From: Pseudomonas monsensis
GTDB lineage: Bacteria > Pseudomonadota > Gammaproteobacteria > Pseudomonadales > Pseudomonadaceae
Direction of reading: 5' to 3'
Assembly (NCBI RefSeq): GCF_014268495.2
Contig: NZ_CP077087.1
Coordinates: forward strand, 4,607,001-4,671,000
Length of the DNA: 64,000 nucleotides
Under the pieces are notes generated by a model that worked only from the letters and a program-made list of their open reading frames with translations, did not search any database and was not told where the DNA came from. The first letter of the stretch is position 1, and every line of letters starts with the position of its first letter. Below are positions 1 through 8,227 of this stretch, in pieces. The position numbers and the translations under genes were made by a program.

Positions 1-717
1 GGTGTGCAAAGCAATCAACGGTTGCTGGCCAGCCTGCTGCAGCACCCGCAGTTCATCCGTGGCGAATTCAGCACGGCGTTCATCCCTGAGTACTTCAGCG
101 ATCACCCCAGCCTGCATCGCTACGTGCCGAGTGCCGAGCAACTGGCAATGGCCGCCGTCCTGTTTTACCAGGCCGCCGCCCAAGGGCATCGCACCTCATT
201 GAAAGGCTGGCGCAACAACGCCAGTGTGCCGCTGCATTATCGCCTCGGCCTCGACGACCAGGACTGGACGCTGCAACTGCATGCCGGGCGCGATGGCTGT
301 TTTCAGGTACAGGTGCTTGAGCGCACATTCGAACTGAAACTCATCAACTGCAATGCACGTTCAGTGACCCTGGAAATCGATGGCCTGCAGCAACGCCATG
401 CTTTTCGCCAGGCGGCCGATCAACTGTGGCTGTTCGTCCATCCCGGCAGTCTGCATCTGGAGGATCGAACTCACGCCATCATCAGCAGTCAGATCAGCGT
501 CAGTTCCGGCACCCTCAAGGCACCGATGGACGGCGCCATCGTCGACGTCCTGGTCAGCGAAGGCAGCGCGGTCAGCAAAGGTCAGCTGCTGGTGGTGCTG
601 GAAGCAATGAAAATGGAGCATCCGCTCAAGGCCGGCATCGACGGCGTGCTCAAGCGGGTGCAGGTCAAGGTTGGCGATCAGGTAAAAAATCGTCAGGTTC
701 TGTTGCAGGTCGAGTAG
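1..717 (+). CDS. Biotin-carrier C-terminal part of an acyl-CoA carboxylase alpha subunit (5' truncated)
   Basis: The reading frame is open at the left edge, so only the last 238 or so residues are present. The C-terminal 70 residues form a biotinyl carrier domain with the classic EAMKMEH motif, whose second lysine is biotinylated, and a glycine-rich beta-sandwich (APMDGAIVDVLV). The part before it matches the linker region between biotin carboxylase and carrier domains in methylcrotonyl-, geranyl- and propionyl-CoA carboxylases. The enzyme would carry CO2 on biotin to a partner carboxyltransferase subunit. Which substrate cannot be decided here because the upstream genes (liu- or atu-type) lie outside the window. 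It is apparently the last gene of its operon. Confidence 0.85.
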   Translation, partial: GVQSNQRLLASLLQHPQFIRGEFSTAFIPEYFSDHPSLHRYVPSAEQLAMAAVLFYQAAAQGHRTSLKGWRNNASVPLHYRLGLDDQDWTLQLHAGRDGCFQVQVLERTFELKLINCNARSVTLEIDGLQQRHAFRQAADQLWLFVHPGSLHLEDRTHAIISSQISVSSGTLKAPMDGAIVDVLVSEGSAVSKGQLLVVLEAMKMEHPLKAGIDGVLKRVQVKVGDQVKNRQVLLQVE

Positions 718-787
718 TCGCCCAGACACAAACGCCGGGTTTGACTACGCTCTGATGAATCAGGACGCGGAAATCAGGAACCCTGCG

Positions 788-1330
788 ATGCCACACTGGC
801 TGGTCATAGATCTGGAAGCCACCACCGATGAGGGGGGCTGGCCAGTCACCGAGATGGAAATTATCGAGATCGGCGCAACACTCGTCGATCGCGCCGGACG
901 CGAGCAGGATCACTTTCAGCGCTTCGTCAAACCGACTCGGCGGCCCTTGCTGACGCCGTTTTGCCGTGAACTGACGCACATCACCCAGGCCAATATCGAC
1001 GCTGCGCAGCCGTTAAGCGAAGTCTGGCCGGCGTTCGAGCGCTGGCTCGCCCAGCATCAGGCGCGGCTCGAAGGCTGGGCCAGTTGGGGCGATTACGACC
1101 GAAAGCAATTGCTGCAAGAGTGGCAGCGCCTGCAACTCGACAGCGGTTTGGGCCGGGTGCCGCACATGAACCTCAAGCAGCGCTTTGCCAAGGCGCGACG
1201 CCTGGAGCGACCGCTGGGCCTCAACGGTGCATTGCAACTGGCCGGCTTGCAGTTCAGTGGCCAACAGCATCGCGCCCTGGAAGATGCGCGCAACACTGCG
1301 CGGTTGCTGCCGCTGGTCTTGCCACTCTAG
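788..1330 (+). CDS. DEDDh-family 3'-5' exonuclease (ERI-1/KapD-like)
   Basis: About 180 residues forming one DnaQ-like exonuclease fold. Exo I is WLVIDLEAT (Asp/Glu pair), Exo II is the SWGDYDRKQL segment with its Asp, and Exo III is HRALEDARN with the catalytic His and Asp spaced as in DEDDh enzymes. The insertion TEMEIIEIGATLVD after Exo I is typical of the ERI-1/KapD branch, which trims RNA or DNA 3' ends with two metal ions. An ATG at 755 would add 11 residues but has no ribosome site; the ATG at 788 follows AGGA at good spacing, so I use it. The natural substrate is unknown. Confidence 0.8.
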   Translation: MPHWLVIDLEATTDEGGWPVTEMEIIEIGATLVDRAGREQDHFQRFVKPTRRPLLTPFCRELTHITQANIDAAQPLSEVWPAFERWLAQHQARLEGWASWGDYDRKQLLQEWQRLQLDSGLGRVPHMNLKQRFAKARRLERPLGLNGALQLAGLQFSGQQHRALEDARNTARLLPLVLPL

Positions 1331-1436
1331 GGTCAATTCGAGAACTCACTGGACAGTCGCCAGGCAGGTGACGGCGCCAGAAGCCTTGTGCATACTGGCC
1401 GCCTCCATTTTTTAGCCCTTTTTCGAGGAATCGCCC

Positions 1437-1721
1437 ATGTTTAAAGTCAACGAGTACTTCGACGGCACCGTCAAGTCGATCGCCTTTGGCACTGCTGAAG
1501 GTCCGGCGACCATCGGCGTCATGGCCCCGGGCGAATACGAATTCGGCACCAGCCAGCGCGAAATCATGCACGTCGTTTCCGGCGCTCTGACGGTCAAACT
1601 GCCGGACAGCAACGACTGGGAAACCTTCGCCGCCGGCAGCCAGTTCAACGTTCCGGCCAACAGCAAGTTCCAGCTGAAAGTCGCCGTCGACACCGCTTAC
1701 CTGTGCGAATACCGCGGCTGA
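1437..1721 (+). CDS. ppnP: Pyrimidine/purine nucleoside phosphorylase PpnP
   Basis: A 94-residue single-domain cupin that matches the PpnP (YaiE, former DUF1255) family over its entire length, including the opening MFKVNEYFDG, the central GVMAPGEYEFGT and the ending VDTAYLCEYRG. Family members cleave nucleosides with phosphate to free base and ribose-1-phosphate, with broad purine and pyrimidine range. The ATG follows a GAGGA ribosome site. The gene stands alone and is closed by a strong hairpin at 1749-1776. The identification is firm; activity is known from the family only. Confidence 0.93.
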   Translation: MFKVNEYFDGTVKSIAFGTAEGPATIGVMAPGEYEFGTSQREIMHVVSGALTVKLPDSNDWETFAAGSQFNVPANSKFQLKVAVDTAYLCEYRG

Positions 1722-1748
1722 CACCGCGGTTTTTCCCGGCGCAAAAAA

Positions 1749-1776
1749 ATGCCCGTGTCCAAGGACACGGGCATTT
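1749..1776. terminator. Bidirectional Rho-independent terminator
   Basis: A 13-bp perfect stem (aatgcccgtgtcc / ggacacgggcatt) with a two-base loop, flanked by A-tract on the left and T-tract on the right. It lies between the convergent ppnP and MOSC genes and can serve both. Confidence 0.85.
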
Positions 1777-1791
1777 TCATTTCAGGGCCGG

Positions 1792-2598
1792 TTACTCGAG
1801 GATCTCCACCGGCATTCCGACTTGCAGCTGACCGTTGCTGTCGTTGACCAGATTCTGCCCGAACATTGCGCCGTCGGCCTGGGCACGGTATTTCTGCAAG
1901 GTCGCCAGCGGTTCGCGATCGGCACTGCGCTCGCCGGTCTGCGGATCGATGGTGGTCAGAATGCACCGCGAGCACGGCTTCACGACCCGGAACTCAACAT
2001 CACCGATACGGATCCGCTTCCAGCCATCCTCGGCGAACGCCTCGCTGCCCTCGATCACCAGATTCGGTCGGAAACGCAGCATCTCCAGCGGCCGCCCAAC
2101 CTTTTGTACCAGGTCCTGCAACGACGCCTCACCGATCAGCAACAACGGGAAGCCGTCGGCAAACGCAACCTGGTCGTCCTCATGGCCATAACCGGATTGA
2201 GTCATGCGAGCGCGACTCAGTGGCACCTGCACCAGCCGCGTGGGTTTGCCAATGAACTCGCTGACCCAGCGGGCCGCTTCGTCGCCGGCATCCGGAACGC
2301 GCAAGGTATCGCGCCAGATGGTCACGCCGCGCAGGTCGGAATCAGCCTCAGGCAATGGCACCTCCAGCGCTGCGTGCCCGGGAGCGCTCAGGGTCAACCC
2401 GCCCTGCGCATTCCACAGCGCCGCCAGCTGGCTCATTTTCGCTTCGGCGCGCTGGGTCAGGAACCGTCCGCTGGCCTCGTCCACCAGCATCCAGCGGCGG
2501 TCACCTTCAAGGCCCAGTTTGTCCAGGCCAATCGATTGCAGAATCTCGGGCTTGCCGGATTTCAACGGGTAACGATAAAGCGCGCTCAGACGCAGCAT
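1792..2598 (-). CDS. MOSC domain protein (YcbX-like, without ferredoxin domain)
   Basis: 268 residues. The N-terminal third is the MOSC beta-barrel (LYRYPLKSGKPEIL, then GLEGDRRWMLVD), and the C-terminal part is the MOSC domain with the conserved cysteine in VVKPCSRCILTTIDPQTGER. MOSC proteins bind molybdenum cofactor and reduce N-hydroxylated compounds; E. coli YcbX does this with an extra C-terminal 2Fe-2S domain. That domain is absent here, so electrons would have to come from a separate partner. Molybdenum cofactor genes moeA, moaB and mobA lie 6 kb away. The function assignment is by family. Confidence 0.85.
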   Translation of the reverse strand: MLRLSALYRYPLKSGKPEILQSIGLDKLGLEGDRRWMLVDEASGRFLTQRAEAKMSQLAALWNAQGGLTLSAPGHAALEVPLPEADSDLRGVTIWRDTLRVPDAGDEAARWVSEFIGKPTRLVQVPLSRARMTQSGYGHEDDQVAFADGFPLLLIGEASLQDLVQKVGRPLEMLRFRPNLVIEGSEAFAEDGWKRIRIGDVEFRVVKPCSRCILTTIDPQTGERSADREPLATLQKYRAQADGAMFGQNLVNDSNGQLQVGMPVEILE

Positions 2599-2740
2599 GG
2601 CCAGCTCCCTGGTGGCTAAAGAAAGCCACCCTATACGAGCTTTATCTGCGAATCAAAGCCTGAGATCGGGCACTGCACGACAACGCAGGCGCAGCGTCGC
2701 TTCACTCGACAGCGCCTACGGATGCCGTGGGGTGGTGTGA

Positions 2741-3676
2741 TCAGGCCGGCACTTCATCCAGCATCAGACGCTGACGCACTACATCGACCAGTTTGTCCGG
2801 CTGGAATTTGGAGAGGAAGTTGTCACAGCCGACCTTCTTCACCATCGAGTCGTTGAAACTGCCCGACAGCGACGTGTGCAACACCACGTACAGCCCACGC
2901 AGGCGCGGGTCGTTACGGATTTCGGTGGTCAGGCGATAGCCGTCCATTTCCGGCATTTCCGCGTCGGTGAAGACCATCAGCAATTTGTCGGTCATGTTCA
3001 CGCCGGTGTCAGCCCAGGCCTTGAGCATGTTCAGCGCCTTCAGACCGTCGCTGGCAATGTGCATTTTCACCCCGAGCTGGCCGAGGGTGTCGCGCAATTG
3101 CGAGAGCGCCACGTTGGAGTCGTCCACCAGCAGCACTTCACGGCCACGGGCGCGCTCCAGCACCGGATCATCGAGTTTGTCGCGGGACACCTTGGCGTTG
3201 TACGGGACGATTTCGGCGAGCACTTTCTCGACGTCGATGATTTCCACCAGTTGATCGTCGACCTTGCTGATGGCCGTCAGGTAATGCTGGCGGCCAGCGC
3301 TGGTCGGCGGTGGCAGGATGGCTTCCCAGTTCATGTTGACGATGCGGTCCACGCCACCGACCAGGAACGCCTGCACCGAACGGTTGTACTCGGTCACGAT
3401 GATCGTGCTGTTCGGACCGGGCACCAACGGACGCATGCCGATCGCCTGGGACAGGTCGATCACCGGCAAGGTCTGCCCGCGCAGATTGACCACACCGCAC
3501 ACGAACGGGTGACGTTGTGGCATCAAGGTCAGTTTCGGCAGTTGCAGGACTTCCTGCACCTTGAACACGTTGATTGCGAACAATTGGCGTCCGGCCAGTC
3601 GAAACATGAGAATTTCCAGGCGATTCTCACCCACCAGTTGCGTGCGTTGGTCTACCGTGTCGAGAATGCCGGCCAT
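2741..3676 (-). CDS. cheV: Chemotaxis coupling protein CheV (CheW-REC)
   Basis: About 311 residues: an N-terminal CheW domain (LEILMFRLAGRQLFAINVFKVQEVL, then VVNLRGQTLPVIDL) joined to a C-terminal receiver domain (EVLLVDDSNVALSQL, and the phospho-acceptor Asp in MVFTDAEMPEMDGY). CheV couples chemoreceptors to CheA and its receiver may tune adaptation. A GTG start at 3709 would add 11 residues, but the ATG at 3676 sits 7 bases after CAGGAG and begins MAGILDTVDQRT, the usual CheV start. No other che genes are adjacent, as is common for Pseudomonas cheV paralogues. Confidence 0.92.
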   Translation of the reverse strand: MAGILDTVDQRTQLVGENRLEILMFRLAGRQLFAINVFKVQEVLQLPKLTLMPQRHPFVCGVVNLRGQTLPVIDLSQAIGMRPLVPGPNSTIIVTEYNRSVQAFLVGGVDRIVNMNWEAILPPPTSAGRQHYLTAISKVDDQLVEIIDVEKVLAEIVPYNAKVSRDKLDDPVLERARGREVLLVDDSNVALSQLRDTLGQLGVKMHIASDGLKALNMLKAWADTGVNMTDKLLMVFTDAEMPEMDGYRLTTEIRNDPRLRGLYVVLHTSLSGSFNDSMVKKVGCDNFLSKFQPDKLVDVVRQRLMLDEVPA

Positions 3677-4129
3677 CAATGACTCCTGGGCTTGTTCTGT
3701 TGAATTCACTAAGAAGGGTTATCGGCGGTAAATAACGAATCTTGATTCCCGCAAAATTCGCCATCAAAATGCCACAGCCGGGCATTGATGTCACATTAAC
3801 ATCATGCTTTACTGGCTCTCGTGATTTCATCTGCTACAGTCCTGACGGCGCGACCTCGGTTCGCACGTTAGGTTCCCGCGCCTAAGGGATTCCCCTAGTC
3901 ACAATCAGGCCCAACCTGATGTTCGCAATATCCAATAGCCATTAATGTGACGCCATTCTCATTGCATGAACGGAGTCAGGCTATTGTGTGCGATCGCAGG
4001 TCAGTGGAAACACATCCTCTCGAAACCCCGGATCTGTGCACCTGCGCAGTGGGGCGCGATCTCGCGACGGTGCATGATCGTCGGCACACACGGCATTCCC
4101 TCATCAGACATGACGTTGTGGAGATAAGC
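3677..4129. other. Divergent intergenic region between cheV and an unknown gene
   Basis: No convincing gene. Two dyads stand out: TGATGT-N7-ACATCA at 3786-3804 and CTAAGGGATTCCCCTAG at 3882-3898. Both lie where promoters of the divergent genes are expected, so either could be a regulator site. A reading frame entering from 3947 joins the downstream gene but lacks a ribosome site and reads like non-coding sequence. Confidence 0.5.
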
Positions 4130-4600
4130 ATGCCTATCGACCGTAAAGAGTGGACCCAGCGGTTCCCCGAATTTCTTGTCGAGGCCGAAACGCTCCTGGC
4201 CAAGTCCGAAGAATGCCTCAGTCACCTGCAACTGATCAGCAATGACAAGGACGCCATCGACTGCATGCTCAGCACGCTGCTCAAACTCGCGAGCCGGGCC
4301 CAGGCCCTGGCGCTTGAGGCGGTGTCCGAGTTTTCCCTGAATATCCACGATCTGCTCATTCAGGCCCAGGATCAGATCGACCTGCACGAACAGGCGCTGC
4401 AAGCCTTGCAGGACTGCCTGACCTTGATGGCCTGGCAGCTTGAGCTGGTCGATCCGAGCACCGGCCAGCTGAGCCTCGATGAAAGCGAACAGGCTTCGCT
4501 GATCGAGGCATTTGCCTTCCAGGTCGGCCAGACCCGGTTCCAGCCAGCCATGACGGGCAAACGTTTGGCGCCCCTTTCCTGGTCGGAGCGACAGGCCTGA
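4130..4600 (+). CDS. Unknown helical protein (possibly HPt-like)
   Basis: 156 residues, not recognised. The ATG at 4130 follows GGAGATA. The sequence is strongly helical and acidic, rich in Leu, Ala, Gln and Glu, with no signal peptide and no membrane segment. The stretch EAVSEFSLNIHDLLIQAQDQIDLH has a single histidine inside a four-helix-like pattern, which recalls histidine phosphotransfer or FimV/chemotaxis-type helical bundles, but the standard HPt motif (AHxLKG) is missing. It lies between CheV and a two-component pair, which suggests a signalling role. This is inference only. Confidence 0.6.
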   Translation: MPIDRKEWTQRFPEFLVEAETLLAKSEECLSHLQLISNDKDAIDCMLSTLLKLASRAQALALEAVSEFSLNIHDLLIQAQDQIDLHEQALQALQDCLTLMAWQLELVDPSTGQLSLDESEQASLIEAFAFQVGQTRFQPAMTGKRLAPLSWSERQA

Positions 4601-5092
4601 CCGGCGCGAGTAGACACTGAGCTGCTCAGTGAGACTGCCATGCCACATGTCGCAAATGAATAGTTCATACCTGCCAGCGACATAACGAATTAAATAATTG
4701 CGCCTGACCGAGACGGATCTTTTCCGGCGACCTCAGGGTTTTCCTGTGTGCAGCTAAAGCCATCAACTTGCGCTGCCGGCGATATCCACGCAAGACAATT
4801 AAACGGGGTTTCCATAATGGAACTCGCGTCCAACACGGCGTATTTCCTGACTCATTGGACATATATAGCAAACGCGACCAACGGTATCTTAAGTGGTATT
4901 ATGCCGCCCATTAGTTGCTTTCAATTAATGGCACAGTGACTTCAGTGATCGACAATCATGCAAAGTTTGCCGTCAACTTTCGCTTACTGATCCGCGTTGA
5001 AACCAATAACATTATTGACAGTATTTCCAGACAGAGATCCGCCCGCGACCGGTCGATCTACCCGCAGCGAACATCCATTGGCTCCATCCGTT
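4601..5092 (+). other. AT-rich leader region before the sensor kinase
   Basis: A small hairpin (CACTGAG-CTG-CTCAGTG) at 4615-4631 follows the preceding gene and has no T-tract. The rest is clearly more AT-rich than the neighbouring genes and probably carries the promoter of the downstream kinase. A 40-codon frame from ATG 4818 with a GGGG ribosome-like site is present but has no recognised similarity. Nothing else can be supported. Confidence 0.4.
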
Positions 5093-5986
5093 ATGTACGC
5101 CAGCCTCAAGTCAATCATCACATGGCCACCTTCCCGGGAAAACGCCCGCCGGTTCACACTCATACTGTGTATCGCGGCAGCGCTTGGCAGTCTGCTGACC
5201 TATGGTTTTTCCGCGCCCGTTCACGTCGGGCTGCTGCTGCTCAACTTCGCCGCGACCGCGTGTGTCTGGGTGCAATATCGGCTGTCGCGCAAATCGATCA
5301 AGTTCCAGCCACAGGAACTCGCCGACCGCTTGCTGGAAGTTCAGGAAAACGAGCGTCACCGACTCAGTCGCGAACTGCACGACGATATCGGTCAATTGCT
5401 GACGGCCGCCAAGCTGCAGAGTGAGTGGCTGAAAAGGCGAATACCGGAAGATCTGCAGGAACACTGCACAACCCTGTGCGACACCCTGGAAGAAACGCTG
5501 AACAAAGTGCGCGATGTTTCGGCCATTCTCAATCCACGACAGTTGACCAGTCTCGGTCTTGAAGCCAGCCTGCGTGCGCACTTGCTCAAGACCATGGCCA
5601 ACACCAACGTGCACTGGAGCCTTGATTGCCAGCAGCGGCTCAATGGCATTCCGGAAGAAATGGCGGTCGCCGCCTTTCGAATCACCCAGGAAGCGGTCAC
5701 CAATATTCTGCGTCACGCCCAGGCGAAAAATCTGCTGATTCGTGTACAACGGTTGCCGCAAGGCCTGACGTTGCTGATCAGCGATGACGGTCAGGGGTTC
5801 GCCCCGGCTGTCGATCCCGGGCGAGAAGGACAACGCGGCATGGCCGGGATGGCCGAACGGATCGAGCAACTGGGTGGCACCCTGAGCGTCAGCAGTGAGC
5901 CTGGCAAAGGCACTCGAATCGAAGCACTCTTCCCCTGGGCGCCGCGGGCACTCGAGCGGGCCAGTACGAATAAGGTTATGCGTTGA
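5093..5986 (+). CDS. NarL-type membrane sensor histidine kinase
   Basis: About 297 residues. Two hydrophobic segments (FTLILCIAAALGSLLTYGF and HVGLLLLNFAATACVWV) anchor a short N-terminus with almost no periplasmic loop. Then comes a HisKA_3 dimerisation helix, HRLSRELHDDIGQLL, with phospho-accepting His96, and a HATPase_c domain (AFRITQEAVTNILRHAQAK, DDGQGF, GMAGMAERIEQLGG). It phosphorylates the LuxR-type regulator encoded next, with which it overlaps by 4 bases. The start is uncertain: ATG 5093 lacks a clear ribosome site, and a TTG at 4997 would extend the protein by 32 residues. The small sensing part suggests membrane or cytoplasmic sensing. Confidence 0.85.
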   Translation: MYASLKSIITWPPSRENARRFTLILCIAAALGSLLTYGFSAPVHVGLLLLNFAATACVWVQYRLSRKSIKFQPQELADRLLEVQENERHRLSRELHDDIGQLLTAAKLQSEWLKRRIPEDLQEHCTTLCDTLEETLNKVRDVSAILNPRQLTSLGLEASLRAHLLKTMANTNVHWSLDCQQRLNGIPEEMAVAAFRITQEAVTNILRHAQAKNLLIRVQRLPQGLTLLISDDGQGFAPAVDPGREGQRGMAGMAERIEQLGGTLSVSSEPGKGTRIEALFPWAPRALERASTNKVMR

Positions 5987-6642
5987 CTTGCAACTTACTT
6001 CTGGTGGATGACCACTCGCTGATCAGGGCCGGCGTGCGCGCTCTGGTGCTGGATATTCCCGGTTACGCGGTGATTGGCGAAGCCAATGACGGCTCGCAGT
6101 TGCTCGAAATGGTCGAGCAACTGAATCCCGATATCGTGTTGCTGGATATATCCATGAAAGAAACCGGTGGCCTGGAAGCCCTGCAACGGCTCAAACGCGT
6201 GCGCCCGCAGAGCAAAGTGCTGATCCTGTCGATGCACACCGACCCCGCCCTGATCATGCAGGCGCTGGAGTCCGGCGCCCACGGCTACCTGCTCAAGGAC
6301 ACCACGGCCACCGAACTCGAACACGCGCTGGAAGCGTTGCGCAACAACGAACGCTACCTGAGTCCGGCCATCGCCCACACGGTGATCAACCAGGCACTGA
6401 CCCGCAATCAGAAGCAGGCGCCGGAAACCAGCGACTCGCACAACCTGACCGCCAGACAGCTGGAAATATTGCGCCTGATCGTGCGTGGAAAATCCACGCG
6501 GGAAATCGCCAACGGCCTGGGTTTGAGCATCAAAACGGTAGAAACCCACCGCTCGCAGATCATGAAGCGCCTGCAGATCTACGACGTGGCGGGCCTGGTG
6601 CTGTTCGCCGTACGTGAACAGATCATCAGTCTGGACGACTGA
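5983..6642 (+). CDS. LuxR/NarL-family response regulator
   Basis: 219 residues: receiver domain (LLLVDDHSLIRAGVR, phospho-acceptor Asp55 in IVLLDISMK, Lys in GYLLKD) and a C-terminal LuxR helix-turn-helix (LTARQLEILRLIVRGKSTREIANGLGLSIKTVETHRSQIMKRL). The likely start is TTG at 5983, which overlaps the kinase stop codon (ttga) and sits 7 bases behind TAAGG, pointing to translational coupling with the sensor. Targets are unknown. The 3' end overlaps the convergent lipid kinase gene by 17 bases. Confidence 0.9.
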   Translation: MTCNLLLVDDHSLIRAGVRALVLDIPGYAVIGEANDGSQLLEMVEQLNPDIVLLDISMKETGGLEALQRLKRVRPQSKVLILSMHTDPALIMQALESGAHGYLLKDTTATELEHALEALRNNERYLSPAIAHTVINQALTRNQKQAPETSDSHNLTARQLEILRLIVRGKSTREIANGLGLSIKTVETHRSQIMKRLQIYDVAGLVLFAVREQIISLDD

Positions 6643-7543
6643 CCGCAGGCACGCCGCCCAACAGCGGCGAGTGCTCCGGCAAATGCACGCGCAACGCTGC
6701 CGGTCGCGCCTCGAACCGCATGCTGTCGCCCTCCAGCGGCTCGCCATCGAGATTGATGTACAGCCCTTCGGCCACTTTGATTTCGACCCACGGCAAACGG
6801 GTGCGGACAAACATATTGTCGATCCCGAAACCGTCGCTGAGCAGGTTTTTCAAGGTGCCCACCAGTTCCTGCGGCGCCGGCAGGATGCTGATGTCCAGCA
6901 AGCCGTCGTCGACCAGCGCCTGGGGACACAACACGTGCCCGCCACCCGCCTGGCGACCATTGCCGATCCCCAGGGCCAGCAACTCGCCACTCCAGTGAAA
7001 GTCGGGGCCCTGCAATTCGCCGTACGCGGCATGCAACTCACTGAAACGCGACAGACCGGTAAACAGATAAGCCGCGCCGCCCAGCACCTTTTTCAGATCC
7101 TCCGAGGTATTGGCCGTCACCTGGCTGCCGAAACCGCCGGTGGCCATATTGAGAAAAATCTGCCCGCCTACTTCACCCAGATCAATATCCCTGGGCGGCA
7201 CATCCAGCAGTTCAAGCGCCTCGGCCGGCTCCAGCGGAATACCCGCTGCCCGTGAAAAGTCGTTGGCAGTGCCCAGCGGCAGCAGAACCAGGCTGGCTTT
7301 GCCCGGATGCGCCGCCAAGGCCTCGGCGATGTCGCGCAAAGTGCCGTCGCCGCCACCGGCAATAATCGTCCTGTAGCCGTCCGCCAGCGCCTGCTCGACC
7401 CATCGCTGGGCGTCGCCCGCTTCCCAGGTCAGACGTACCGCCAGTTCCCAGCCTTGTTGGCGCTTTTGCTCGACGGCGGTACGGACCGCCTCGTTCAACG
7501 CTTGCTTGCCATGCAGAATCAACAGCGCCCGGCGCTCACTCAT
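6626..7543 (-). CDS. yegS: Lipid kinase YegS-like (diacylglycerol kinase catalytic domain)
   Basis: 305 residues matching bacterial YegS along its length. The nucleotide-binding signature is IIAGGGDGTLRDIAEAL, followed by LLPLGTANDFSRAAGIP, and the C-terminal beta-sandwich carries INLDGEPLEGDSMRF. YegS phosphorylates phosphatidylglycerol in vitro and belongs to the diacylglycerol/sphingosine kinase superfamily. The start at 7543 is chosen because AGGGAG lies 8 bases upstream; an upstream in-frame ATG would add 25 residues without support. It is convergent to the response regulator gene. Confidence 0.88.
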   Translation of the reverse strand: MSERRALLILHGKQALNEAVRTAVEQKRQQGWELAVRLTWEAGDAQRWVEQALADGYRTIIAGGGDGTLRDIAEALAAHPGKASLVLLPLGTANDFSRAAGIPLEPAEALELLDVPPRDIDLGEVGGQIFLNMATGGFGSQVTANTSEDLKKVLGGAAYLFTGLSRFSELHAAYGELQGPDFHWSGELLALGIGNGRQAGGGHVLCPQALVDDGLLDISILPAPQELVGTLKNLLSDGFGIDNMFVRTRLPWVEIKVAEGLYINLDGEPLEGDSMRFEARPAALRVHLPEHSPLLGGVPAVSRPD

Positions 7544-7971
7544 AGCGTCACTCCCTGAAATGAATCGGTTGAAACATCTTGACCACTCAGACACGCAAAA
7601 AAGCCACAGGCACCGCAATTAATTCGCCCATCGGAGCACCGCGTCCTACACAGCGGTATTTTTTCGTACAAAACATACGGAATCGGCTTAATTGACCCAC
7701 CTCGACCAATGCTTCAACGTGCGCAGGCGGTATCAATTTTCAATTCAACACCACACGGATGTGCATTTAATGAGTGGATACACCCCCAATACCTCCTGGC
7801 GTTCGAGCGCCGGAAGCGTCAGCAAGCGTACCGTTGAAACTGCCGGTGGTTTTTCCCATGGGAAGCCTTGAGGCGAGAATACCGGTGTGTTCGGTGCCCG
7901 GCCTGGAAGAACAACACGCGAACATCAAATCCGGTTTTGGGCAAAACACCAGAACCACTGGAGAAGTGAAT
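7544..7971. other. Intergenic region, no firm gene
   Basis: About 430 bases separate the lipid kinase from a small coiled-coil protein gene. A 33-codon frame (7770-7871, reading MSGYTPNTSWRSSAG and so on) and an overlapping GTG-initiated extension of the downstream gene (from 7774) are both open, but neither has a clear ribosome site. The first 200 bases are AT-rich and probably hold promoters in both directions. Confidence 0.4.
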
Positions 7972-8166
7972 ATGGAACCTCGTGTGACCGAGCTGGAAAC
8001 CCACCTGAAATACATTCGGCGGGACATGGACGAGGTTCGCGGTGACGTCAAAACGATCAAGCACCGATTGGCCTACTCGGCGGGAGCAACCGCTGTTGTG
8101 CTGGCGCTGCTGGGCTGGGTAGCCAATAGCCGGTTCGACCAGCTCGTAACCTTGATCAGCCATTGA
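7972..8166 (+). CDS. Small coiled-coil protein with C-terminal membrane anchor (XhlA-like architecture)
   Basis: 64 residues. An N-terminal charged heptad-like helix (ETHLKYIRRDMDEVRGDVKTIKHRL) is followed by one membrane helix (SAGATAVVLALLGWVA) and a short tail. ATG 7972 follows GGAGAAGTGAAT. This layout resembles phage XhlA-type haemolysin accessory proteins and similar small membrane proteins, but there are no phage genes nearby, so a host function is more likely. The product is not recognised. A hairpin at 8180-8212 closes the gene. Confidence 0.65.
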   Translation: MEPRVTELETHLKYIRRDMDEVRGDVKTIKHRLAYSAGATAVVLALLGWVANSRFDQLVTLISH

Positions 8167-8179
8167 GCGGGCCAATCGT

Positions 8180-8212
8180 GGCAGGCTTCGCTGATATTCA
8201 TCGAAGCCTGCC
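8180..8212. terminator. Hairpin between convergent genes
   Basis: An 11-bp perfect stem (ggcaggcttcg / cgaagcctgcc) with an 11-base loop, followed by only three T residues. It lies between the small membrane protein gene and the convergent moeA, so it probably ends transcription, though weakly. Confidence 0.5.
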
Positions 8213-8227
8213 TTTGCAAGGCGGGAG

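Noticed and set aside
3947..4129. 61-codon N-terminal extension of the gene at 4130
   Set aside because: The extension has no ribosome site and non-coding composition; ATG 4130 follows a clear GGAGATA.
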